Assembly: GCA_039027855.1 (NCBI GenBank)
Contig: JBCCJI010000011.1
Span: 1-64,000, forward strand
Length of the DNA stretch: 64,000 nucleotides
DNA from: Thermohalobaculum sp039027855
GTDB lineage: Bacteria; Pseudomonadota; Alphaproteobacteria; Rhodobacterales; Rhodobacteraceae
Direction: 5' to 3'
In this document: in pieces, positions 52,385 to 59,633 of the stretch
Layout: every line of letters begins with the position of its first letter
Position numbering within the stretch: the first letter of the stretch is position 1
Position numbers and translations under genes: made by a program
The notes under the pieces: generated by a model
Seen by the model: only the letters and a program-made list of their open reading frames with translations
What the model was told of the DNA's origin: nothing
The model's database searches: none

Positions 52385-53256
52385 CTGTGGACACCGTCCG
52401 GGCCCTCGTCGCGGCCGATCTTGCCCGGCCTGCCGACCCAGAGATCCAGGCCGTGGCAGAACAGCTGGCGACACGGCCCGGCGTGGTCGCCGTCCTGTTC
52501 TACGGGGCCCGGCGGCGCGCCGCCAAGGATCGCGGCGGTCCGCTAGATTTCTACCTGCTGACCGAAAGCGATGCCGCCTATCATGGCCCGGGCCTTGCGG
52601 CATGGGCCAACCGGCTGCTGCCGCCCAATGTCTATGCCGAGCGTATCGAAGGCGAGGACGCAAAGATCGCGGTGATCACCCTGACCTCGTTCCACCACCG
52701 GATGCGACCCAAGTCCTGGGACACAACGCTCTGGGCCCGGTTCTCTCAGCCGGCCACCCTTGCGTGGTGCCGCGACGCGAGGACCCGCGCAGCGGTGGAG
52801 GCCGCCATCGCCGCCGCGACCGAGACCGCCCTGCACTGGGCCAGCCGGCTGACACCCGACCCCGCCGATCCAGCGACGACGTGGCAGGCTCTGCACCGCG
52901 CGACCTACGCCGCCGAACTGAGGGTCGAAGGTGCCGATCGCGTCGCAGGTCTTTTCGCCCGCCACGAGGACCGCTACCGCCGCCTGCACGCTTTACTGGA
53001 TCGCGGGGCTGATCCCTTCACGATGCGCGGCGCCGCTGGCACCTGGGCAGGCCGAGCGGTCGTTGGGAAGCTTTTAAACGCGGCGCGCTTGATCAAGGGG
53101 GCGTTCACGTATCGGGGCGGGCTCACCTATCTCGGCCGCAAGATCGACCGGCATGCTGGCCGCCATCTGCCCGAGACCAGCTGGGCCCGCCGCCACCCGG
53201 TCCTCTCGGCCCCCTACCTGCTATGGAGGACATGGCGCCACAGGCCACCACCGTGA
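52381..53256 (+). CDS. Nucleotidyltransferase-like protein, possible CTP:phospholipid cytidylyltransferase
   Basis: 291 residues. VVAVLFYGARRRAAKDRGGPLDFYLLTES has the layout of a polymerase-beta-type nucleotidyltransferase site (Gly before a variable stretch, then LDFYLL in place of DxD), as in Tam41-type CDP-diacylglycerol synthases; the C-terminus KLLNAARLIKGAFTYRGGLTYLGRKIDRHAG is a basic amphipathic stretch that could touch membrane. I do not recognise a named family with certainty. Third gene of the kinase operon. If it is a cytidylyltransferase it would turn ceramide-1-phosphate (or phosphatidate) into a CDP-lipid (inference). Confidence 0.5.
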   Translation: MTVDTVRALVAADLARPADPEIQAVAEQLATRPGVVAVLFYGARRRAAKDRGGPLDFYLLTESDAAYHGPGLAAWANRLLPPNVYAERIEGEDAKIAVITLTSFHHRMRPKSWDTTLWARFSQPATLAWCRDARTRAAVEAAIAAATETALHWASRLTPDPADPATTWQALHRATYAAELRVEGADRVAGLFARHEDRYRRLHALLDRGADPFTMRGAAGTWAGRAVVGKLLNAARLIKGAFTYRGGLTYLGRKIDRHAGRHLPETSWARRHPVLSAPYLLWRTWRHRPPP

Positions 53257-53392
53257 GCGCAACGCTAGCCGAATGCGACACAGAGCGCATGGTCAAGGAC
53301 GCGGGTCGTCAACCAACCAGCGACTCTCGAGGCCATGCTGCTGCGACGATAATCGCAGCAGCCGGACGGGAGGCTATAGCGCCGGTACGGGC

Positions 53393-54709
53393 TTAGACGG
53401 CCGCTTTGGTGCGGCTTTCCACGGTGTCGGCAATCCTCGGCTGCGCCATGGTGCGGCTCGTGTTCTCGACGTCCCCCTCGGCGACCAGTTCGGGGGTCGC
53501 ACGCTCGCTCGGCTCGATGATGCCAAGACCGGCTGCCGTACGCTCCAGGATATCCATCGCCCGGGCGATCTGGCCCGAGGAATGGGCCGCAGAGACCGAC
53601 ACGCGCAGCAGCGACAGCGCGTTTGGCGTGGCCGGCGGGATCGCGATGTTGGTGTAGAGACCCGCGTCGATCAGCTGGTTCCACAGCATCACCGCGCGCG
53701 GCGCATCGGGGCATTTCACGGCGACCACGGGGCTCGGCTCCGGGCCGAGGTCAAAGCCGCGCTTCGCCAGCCCGGCATAGAGCGCCTCGGCATTGCGCAT
53801 CAGCCGCTGGAACCGCGCCGGGTTCTCCTGCATCTGGCGGAAACCTTCCTCGGCCGCCGCCGCCGTGCCGGGCGTCATCGAGGCGGTGAACATGTAGGGC
53901 CGCGACAAGAGCCGCAGGGCATCGAAGCCCTCGATATTCGAGACGCAGAAACCGCCGACGCAGCCCACGCTCTTCGAGAAGGTACCGACGATGAAATCGA
54001 CATCGTCCTCGACCCCTTCTGCCTCGCATTTGCCACGGCCGTTCTCGCCCAGCACTCCCAGCGAGTGCGCCTCGTCGACCAGCAGGTAGACACCCGGCCC
54101 GGCATTGCGCGTGACCGCCGAGATCTCGGCCAGCGGGGCGCTGTCGCCCAGCATCGAAAAGATGCCCTCGGTCACAACCAGCTTGATGCCGTCGCGCCCT
54201 TCGAGACGGCGCAGCTTCTTCTCAAGATCTGCCGCGCTGTTGTGCCGGAAGCGGATGATCTCAGCGCCGCTCATGCGGCAGGCGTCGTAGATCGAGGCAT
54301 GGCTGTCGGCGTCGATCAGGATCTGGTCGCCCTGCCCCGCCAGCCCGCAGATCGTGCCGAGATTGGCCGAGTAGCCCGTCGAGAAGACGATGGCGCCACG
54401 CCGGCCGTAGAACGCCGCCACCCGGCGCTCCAGCGCCTTGTGCGGGCCATAGGTGCCGTTGGCGACACGTGATCCGGTCGTGCCCACACCATAATTGCGT
54501 GTCGCCTCGACAGACGCGTCTATGCAGGCCGGGTCGAAGGTCATGCCGAGGTAATTGTTCGTCCCGAACAGCAGCACCTCTAGGCCATCGAGGATCCCGA
54601 CGGTCGGCGACACAATACTATCGAACATCATCGATCCGGGGTTCCGGCCGATCGCCTTGAGGGGCTGAAGACGCTGTTCGACTTCAGCAAAACGCTCCTC
54701 GAGTTTCAT
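53393..54709 (-). CDS. spt: Serine palmitoyltransferase (alpha-oxoamine synthase)
   Basis: 438 residues. It condenses L-serine with an acyl thioester to 3-oxosphinganine using PLP. The internal aldimine Lys246 is in VGTFSKSVGCVGGF; His137 in DADSHASIYD stacks on PLP; Asp212 and His215 are in VDEAHSLGVLGENGRG. FGTNNYLGMTFDP and GYSANLGTICGLAGQGD are typical of the SPT branch rather than BioF or KBL, and adjacency to a dedicated ACP and to ceramide genes decides the call. A 35-residue charged tail follows the fold. GAGG precedes the ATG by 8 nt. Last gene of its operon. Confidence 0.9.
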   Translation of the reverse strand: MKLEERFAEVEQRLQPLKAIGRNPGSMMFDSIVSPTVGILDGLEVLLFGTNNYLGMTFDPACIDASVEATRNYGVGTTGSRVANGTYGPHKALERRVAAFYGRRGAIVFSTGYSANLGTICGLAGQGDQILIDADSHASIYDACRMSGAEIIRFRHNSAADLEKKLRRLEGRDGIKLVVTEGIFSMLGDSAPLAEISAVTRNAGPGVYLLVDEAHSLGVLGENGRGKCEAEGVEDDVDFIVGTFSKSVGCVGGFCVSNIEGFDALRLLSRPYMFTASMTPGTAAAAEEGFRQMQENPARFQRLMRNAEALYAGLAKRGFDLGPEPSPVVAVKCPDAPRAVMLWNQLIDAGLYTNIAIPPATPNALSLLRVSVSAAHSSGQIARAMDILERTAAGLGIIEPSERATPELVAEGDVENTSRTMAQPRIADTVESRTKAAV

Positions 54710-54744
54710 GATGGTCGCCTCATTCTCATTTTTCTATGTTTGTC

Positions 54745-54987
54745 TTATTGTTGGACCGTCTCGATCACGCCGGCCATGTCCTTCACAGTCTTTACGGTTG
54801 CCATCCGATCCAGCGGGATGGTGACATCGAACTCGTCTTCGATCTCCATCACCAGATCCATTACCGAGACTGAGTCGAGCCCGGTATCGGCAACGATGTC
54901 GCTGTCGACGGTCAGAACGACATCACCGCCGACCTTCTCCTTCAGCAGGCCGAGCACCTTCTCGGCCAGGTCCGGGCTATCGGTCAC
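54745..54987 (-). CDS. acpR: Dedicated acyl carrier protein for sphingoid base synthesis
   Basis: 80 residues. The phosphopantetheine site is Ser39 in DTGLDSVSVMDLVMEIEDEFDV, the standard ACP helix II. It has an acidic surface helix and ends VIETVQQ. GTG 54987 follows GGGGTG; translation upstream is not ACP-like. Encoded 35 nt before SPT, as in Caulobacter where such an ACP delivers the acyl group to SPT. Distinct from the general fatty-acid ACP. Confidence 0.85.
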   Translation of the reverse strand: MTDSPDLAEKVLGLLKEKVGGDVVLTVDSDIVADTGLDSVSVMDLVMEIEDEFDVTIPLDRMATVKTVKDMAGVIETVQQ

Positions 54988-55079
54988 GTTCGCGCACCCC
55001 GAAAGGCCCGGCCCCGCGTCGCGAACGGCGGAAGGCCACCGCCACTCATGACGGTTGTCTCGCGCCACAACCCCATGTG

Positions 55080-55841
55080 TCAGACCGCCCAGCGCTTGGG
55101 TGTGCCGGCGGATGACCGCCGGTAGGTGGCCACCGTCGCCTCGGCAATCGGCAGATCGGTCGGGAAGTCGACCTCGCACCAGCGCTCGCCCTCCAGCCGG
55201 ACGATGCCCACATGGCCTTCCTTCGCCATCTCGTCGATGATCGAGAGATACCATGTACCCAGCCGCGCGGGATCGCTCAGCGCCCGGTGCAACGCGGTGC
55301 GGAAAAGGGCGCCGCCATCGCCCGCAAAACGCAGCATGCCGATCGACTCGCCGTCGAACGGCCCCTCGATCTTCTTGCCGATCTCGAGCAGGCGCCGGCC
55401 CTCGAACTTCACCTTCATGTCGTCGCTGTCGTAGTGATCCTTGACGTCGACCGTAACCGACACGCCGGTCTCCGCCTCACGCAGAACCCGGCGCGCGATG
55501 TCCACATCGAAGATTGTGTCGCCGTTCATCAGCAGCGTATCGGCGCCGAACAGATCCTTGGCGGCCCAGCAGGACCCCACGTTGTCCGCCACGGCGTAGA
55601 ACGGGTTCAGGACCACTTCGACCCGCGCATCGACGGCGAGGGTCTTGATGGCCGCCGAGACTGAGTCAGAGCAAAAGCCCGTGACCACGGCGATATCGCG
55701 GACGCCGGCGGCCGCCAGCGCACTCAGCTGCCACTCGAGGATGGTTCGACCACCGATCTCCACGAGGCATTTCGGCCGATCATCGGTCAGCGGCGACAAC
55801 CGCTTTCCCTGACCCGCGCTCAAGATTACTGCATTTGTCAC
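55080..55841 (-). CDS. LicC-like nucleotidyltransferase (CTP:phosphoalcohol or sugar-1-phosphate)
   Basis: 253 residues. TNAVILSAGQGKRLSPLTDDRPKCLVEIGGRTILEWQLSAL contains the nucleotide loop and the PKCL motif; VVLNPFYAVADNVGSCWAAKDL and LLMNGDTIFDVD resemble phosphocholine cytidylyltransferase LicC, and EVDFPTDLPIAE holds a second metal Asp. It likely makes a CDP-alcohol (choline, ethanolamine, glycerol or similar) and so feeds the CDP-alcohol phosphotransferases (inference). GTG 55841 is chosen because the family begins two residues before VILSAG; a promoter lies directly upstream. Confidence 0.75.
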   Translation of the reverse strand: MTNAVILSAGQGKRLSPLTDDRPKCLVEIGGRTILEWQLSALAAAGVRDIAVVTGFCSDSVSAAIKTLAVDARVEVVLNPFYAVADNVGSCWAAKDLFGADTLLMNGDTIFDVDIARRVLREAETGVSVTVDVKDHYDSDDMKVKFEGRRLLEIGKKIEGPFDGESIGMLRFAGDGGALFRTALHRALSDPARLGTWYLSIIDEMAKEGHVGIVRLEGERWCEVDFPTDLPIAEATVATYRRSSAGTPKRWAV

Positions 55842-55871
55842 TGTCGGGACGTCTCTTTTTAACTGTTGAAG

Positions 55872-55901
55872 GGTATAAAAAGCAGTCAGAAGACCGGTCA
55901 A
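55872..55901 (-). promoter_or_regulatory. Promoter of the nucleotidyltransferase-ACP-SPT unit
   Basis: On the minus strand TTGACC (55901-55896) and TATACC (55877-55872) are 18 bp apart (or TTATAC at 17 bp), in a markedly AT-rich 130-bp gap. Predicted leader to GTG 55841 is about 25 nt. Confidence 0.6.
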
Positions 55902-55975
55902 GAACGACATGCAAAAAATGTGTTACACTTATGAAATGTGACGTTCATCCAGCACTGATGAAATCGGCACAGAAC

Positions 55976-56914
55976 TTACAATAATCCGGCCTCCCGGTAC
56001 GCCTTAACCGTGTCGCGAAAGCCGTCTTGAATGCCAATCGTCGCCCGATTGGCGACCCCACTCTGGGGCGACCAGTCCTGATGCAGCAGTTCACGCACCT
56101 TGCCCGATCCCGGCGCAAGATCGGGCAGGCCTAGCAGGGCAAGGCCATCGCCAGCACGTCCGACCAGCCGCAACACGCTCGCAGGGACGCGGAAGGGACG
56201 CATCGGACGGCCGAGCGCCGCCGTCGCCGCCTGGAGGATCTCCTCCCAAGAATACCCATCGCGCCGTGCATCGGTGATCTCGACCGGCCCGGTCATCGCT
56301 GGGCCGTCGATGGCATCGACGGCGGCGCGCGCCGCGTCGCTCACATGAACCAGAGCGACGCGCGCGGCTGGCCCATTCAACATCGGCTGCACCGGGGCAT
56401 CGGCGAGGCGAAAGATCTTCAACGTCTCAAGATCACCCGGCCCATAGATCGCCCCGGGCCGCAGGATGCGCAAAGGACCACCCGCAGCGCGCAGCACCTC
56501 CTCGCCCGCCCGCTTGCTCGCCGAATAGGGGGACAGCGTGGCTTCGCGCGCTGCCATGCTGGACAGATGGACGAAGGGGGCCGTCGGTGCCGATGCACGC
56601 CACGCGGCCGACAGCAGGCCGGTGCCGGTGACATTCGCGCGCTCTAGCGTGGCTGCGTCACCCTTGATCGCGCCGGCCACATGCACGACGGCGTCGACAC
56701 CCGCGACCAGACGGGCAAGCGCCGCCGCCTCCGACAGATCCCCGATGACAAGCTCTACGCCCAACCCAGAGAGCCCGGCAGGCCAGCGGCGCACCAGAGC
56801 CCGCACCCGCCAGCCCCGCGCGATCAGTTCGCGGGCCACGGCGGCGCCCAGGAATCCCGTCGCCCCCGTGAGCGCCACGCATCGCCCGTCAGCCTCGTCG
56901 GATGGCCCGCTCAA
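55976..56914 (-). CDS. cerR: NAD(P)-dependent epimerase/reductase, ceramide-reductase-like
   Basis: 312 residues of the extended SDR family. Rossmann motif VALTGATGFLGAAVARELIARGW, then IGDLSEAAAL, VVHVAGAIKGDA, the SSMAAREATLSPYSASKRAGEEV block with catalytic Ser and YxxxK, and ILRPGAIYGPGD. In Caulobacter the homologous position in the cluster is the reductase that converts 3-oxo-ceramide to dihydroceramide. It starts on TTG 56914 in a TTGA overlap with the acyl-AMP ligase; GTG 56878 is a possible later start. The substrate is assigned from context. Confidence 0.75.
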   Translation of the reverse strand: MSGPSDEADGRCVALTGATGFLGAAVARELIARGWRVRALVRRWPAGLSGLGVELVIGDLSEAAALARLVAGVDAVVHVAGAIKGDAATLERANVTGTGLLSAAWRASAPTAPFVHLSSMAAREATLSPYSASKRAGEEVLRAAGGPLRILRPGAIYGPGDLETLKIFRLADAPVQPMLNGPAARVALVHVSDAARAAVDAIDGPAMTGPVEITDARRDGYSWEEILQAATAALGRPMRPFRVPASVLRLVGRAGDGLALLGLPDLAPGSGKVRELLHQDWSPQSGVANRATIGIQDGFRDTVKAYREAGLL

Positions 56915-58626
56915 TCCGCGAATTCGCCGGCCTTCAGCATCCGGCGCGCTTCGCTGCGGCGCAGCTTGCCCGAGGTCGTGCGCGGCAGGGCCCGCGCCCC
57001 GCACAGCACCACATCGGCGTCAATGCCATGCACCTCGCGCGCGATGGAATGCGCTTCGCGCTTGATCTCGGCGCGGCGGCTCTCGTCGCGGATCCCACAT
57101 TCCAGGATAATCGTGATCCGCGCCGTGTCGATATCGCCAAGCGCGTCGGGGTCACCGAAGACCGCGACGCCACTGGCGCGCAGTCCCTCGACGCGGTTTT
57201 GCAACGACCACTCGATATCCTGCGGCCAGACATTGCGGCCGTTGACGGCGATCATGTCCTTGGCCCGGCCGGTGATCACCAATTCTCCCTCGACGAGGTA
57301 ACCGAGATCGCCGGTATCCAGCCACCCGTCGGGGCCGAGCACGCGCGCCGTCTCCTCCGCCTCGCCGTAGTATCCGCGCATCAGGCCGGGACCATGCGCG
57401 ATGATCCGCCCAACCTGTCCTTCGGGCAGCACGCTGTCCTGCGCATCGCGGATCTGGATGCGGTGCTCGGCCAGCGGCGGGCCACAGCGCGCCAGCCGCG
57501 CCACCCGCGCGCCATTGGCCGGCACGACCGCCTCGCGCGTGTTGATCAAGCGCTCTGCATCCAGCGTCTCAAAGGCCGCACCCCGTTCGGGTGGCGTAAA
57601 GCAGAGCCCCAGCGTCAGCTCCGCCATGCCATAGCTCGGCGCGAAGGCGTCGCGTCGAAACCCGCTCGGCCCGAAGGTCTCGGCAAAGTCATCCAGTGCC
57701 CGCGCCTGCACCATGTCGCCGCCGATCCCCGCAATACGCCAGCAGGACAGGTCAAGATCGGCCGATGGTTTCGCCCGGCGCACGGCGAGATGGTAGCCGA
57801 AGCTCGGCGCGTAGGAGATCGTGCCGCGATTGCGCGAAATGATCTCGGTCCAGAGACCGGGGCGCACGGTGAAATCGCGCGTGCTCATCATGTCGACCGA
57901 GACCTGGCAGGCCATCGGCAGCATCAGCCCACCGATCAGCCCCATGTCGTGGTAAAGCGGGAGCCAGAAACAGCCGCGGTCGTCCTCGCGAAATCCGCCA
58001 ACCCCCGCGGCCATGGCGCGAATATTGGCCATCATCGCGCGATGGGTGATCTGCACGCCTTTTGGGCGCCGTGTCGTGCCCGAGGTGAAGTGGATATAGG
58101 CCAGCGCATCCTCGTCGACCGGCGTGCCGCCGACCGGGTCGGGCGCATTATCGAGCGCATCGAGCGCTCCGGCAAACAGCAGGCCGCGCGCCCCGAACGC
58201 CTCCTCGACCCAGTCGGCGAACATGCCCGGCGCGATCACCGCCCTGCAGTCCACGCCCTCGATCATCTGGGAGAGTTGCGCATCGTATTCCTGCCGCGCG
58301 CCAAAGGCCGCCGGCAAGGGCGCCGGGCACGGCACCAGACCCGCATACATCGTGCCGAGCAGCGCGACGACAAAGCGCGCGCTCGTCTCGGCCAGGATCA
58401 CCACCCTGTCGCCGGGCACAAGCCCCCGCGCCCTCAGCCTGCCCGCGACAACCAGCGCCCGCTCACGGATCGAGGCCCAGCCCGCCACCTCGTCCAGCTT
58501 GCCGCGCGATGCATAGAAGCTGAAACCTCCCTCGCCTGTCGCGGCGTAGTCCAGCGCTTCGACCAGCCGGGGAAAATCGCCGGTCCGTCGCGCGAGGCCG
58601 GACTGTGAAGGGGCTGGTGCGGTCAT
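56911..58626 (-). CDS. aasR: Fatty acyl-AMP ligase / acyl-ACP synthetase for sphingolipid synthesis
   Basis: 571 residues of the ANL superfamily, FAAL branch. P-loop-like AYIHFTSGTTRRPKGVQITH, the FAAL block WLPLYHDMGLIGGLMLPM, YGMAELTLGLCF, adenylate-binding WLDTGDLGYLVEGELVITGRAKDMIAVNGRNVWPQD and the C-terminal Lys in RTTSGKLRRSEARR are all present. It activates a fatty acid and loads it on an ACP; the gene order ligase, reductase, then ACP and SPT in the same direction agrees with loading the dedicated ACP or supplying ceramide synthase. First gene of unit C, with its own promoter region upstream. Confidence 0.87.
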   Translation of the reverse strand: MTAPAPSQSGLARRTGDFPRLVEALDYAATGEGGFSFYASRGKLDEVAGWASIRERALVVAGRLRARGLVPGDRVVILAETSARFVVALLGTMYAGLVPCPAPLPAAFGARQEYDAQLSQMIEGVDCRAVIAPGMFADWVEEAFGARGLLFAGALDALDNAPDPVGGTPVDEDALAYIHFTSGTTRRPKGVQITHRAMMANIRAMAAGVGGFREDDRGCFWLPLYHDMGLIGGLMLPMACQVSVDMMSTRDFTVRPGLWTEIISRNRGTISYAPSFGYHLAVRRAKPSADLDLSCWRIAGIGGDMVQARALDDFAETFGPSGFRRDAFAPSYGMAELTLGLCFTPPERGAAFETLDAERLINTREAVVPANGARVARLARCGPPLAEHRIQIRDAQDSVLPEGQVGRIIAHGPGLMRGYYGEAEETARVLGPDGWLDTGDLGYLVEGELVITGRAKDMIAVNGRNVWPQDIEWSLQNRVEGLRASGVAVFGDPDALGDIDTARITIILECGIRDESRRAEIKREAHSIAREVHGIDADVVLCGARALPRTTSGKLRRSEARRMLKAGEFAD

Positions 58627-58697
58627 GTACCTGAGCGATGGCGGCCTGGGCTTTTAACTGCCAGAAGACTGCCGGCGGAGCGCCGGCGGGGCGACTG

Positions 58698-58734
58698 AGC
58701 GCCATCTCATTCAAGATTGGGATGGCGCTGTCAA
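58698..58734 (-). promoter_or_regulatory. Candidate regulated promoter of the acyl-AMP ligase operon
   Basis: A perfect TTGACA is read on the minus strand (58734-58729). The -10 region, 17 bp on, is AATGAG (58711-58706, weak). A perfect 9-bp inverted repeat AGCGCCATC (58698-58706) and GATGGCGCT (58721-58729) with a 14-bp spacer covers the spacer and -10, suggesting an operator. Confidence 0.5.
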
Positions 58735-58773
58735 ATGTTCCCCATGCGGCATGGTATGGCCGGTACTGCATTG

Positions 58774-58798
58774 GCACCCCGGATTGGCACCCCGGTCT
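58774..58798. repeat. 14-bp tandem duplication upstream of the ligase gene
   Basis: GATTGGCACCCCG is repeated almost exactly twice, with ATTGGCACC-CCGG units 14 bp apart, between the DUF2147 gene and the sphingolipid operon promoter. Confidence 0.5.
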
Positions 58799-58831
58799 TC
58801 CGCCAGATGTCGTGATCGCCCGCTATCGGTG

Positions 58832-59323
58832 TCAGGGCCGCTCCGCATGGGCAAGACTGCAGCCGGTTTTCGAGCCGTCGGTCGAGCGGACGAAACGCTC
58901 TGTCTTGCCGAAGGCACGCAGGCCGGCATAGGCGCGGATGTCCATCTCATCGGCGCTTTTCGGTCTCAGCTCGACGCCGAAAGTGGCGCCACGTTTGGGG
59001 TCGTACAACGTGCCGTCGCCCCATCGGCCATCGCCATCCGGGCGGGCGCCACGGATCACAGTGATCCCGCACCATGGCCGGTCCCGCAGCGACGGATCAT
59101 CGTTCTTGGCATCGCGGCGAAGCTCGCCGTTTTTGCGATACGGCTTTTTCAGCCAGACGATGGTACCGCACAGCGCCTCGCCGCAATGCTGGATATCGAG
59201 CACCAGCCCCCCCTTCTCGCTGATCCAGGCCCCGGTGGGCGCCGCCCCCGAGGCCGAGGCCGAACCAGCTGCGCCGAGCGCCACGGCAAACAGCGCCGAT
59301 ATCAGTGTTCTGGCAGTGTGCAT
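58832..59323 (-). CDS. DUF2147 exported protein
   Basis: 163 residues. Signal peptide LISALFAVALGAAGSASA, then the DUF2147 lipocalin-like core: GAWISEKGGLVLDIQHCGEALCGTIVWLKKP, ITVIRGARPDGDGRWGDGTLYDPKRGATFGVELRPKSADEMDIRAY, with the conserved GxxYDP-type block. Four Cys suggest disulfides in the periplasm. Function of the family is unknown. It precedes the sphingolipid operon on the same strand but is separated by 205 bp containing a promoter. Confidence 0.85.
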   Translation of the reverse strand: MHTARTLISALFAVALGAAGSASASGAAPTGAWISEKGGLVLDIQHCGEALCGTIVWLKKPYRKNGELRRDAKNDDPSLRDRPWCGITVIRGARPDGDGRWGDGTLYDPKRGATFGVELRPKSADEMDIRAYAGLRAFGKTERFVRSTDGSKTGCSLAHAERP

Positions 59324-59633
59324 GGCGACGATCTCCGACTTCTCGCTGTGCGCTCGCTTAGCTGAGACGGCCGGCCAACGGCAATCCGTCGGTCGATCCC
59401 GCGGACGGATGCAGAGGCGATGCTTGAAAAGGCCACGATCACGCCGCCCAAAGGGACGCAGGTCCCAGGAACGCGGGCGCCAGGCACCCTCGGCCAGAAA
59501 CCGCCGGCTGCTTGATCGCCTGCCCCACTGTATCGCCTACCACTGCGACCAAGCAGCCGGGCCGGCGACGCAAGGCCCCGCCCGGTAGCGCCACGCAAGA
59601 CTTATCGCGGCGACCAGCCGCGATTCCGTCTGG
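59324..59633. other. Intergenic region with hairpin copy
   Basis: 310 bp between the HEAT-repeat gene stop and the DUF2147 start, both minus strand. It contains the 21-bp hairpin (59604-59624) close to the HEAT gene stop. No gene or clear promoter was found; short frames are Arg-rich. Confidence 0.5.
59604..59624 (-). repeat. 21-bp hairpin, copy 2
   Basis: Identical to 2767-2787: ATCGCGGC arms with a 5-nt loop, 10-30 nt downstream of the HEAT-repeat gene stop. Both copies follow minus-strand genes. Confidence 0.55.

Noticed and set aside
53393..54709. Biotin-type 8-amino-7-oxononanoate synthase instead of SPT
   Set aside because: Shares the fold, but no bio genes are present, while a dedicated ACP, ligase and ceramide genes surround it.
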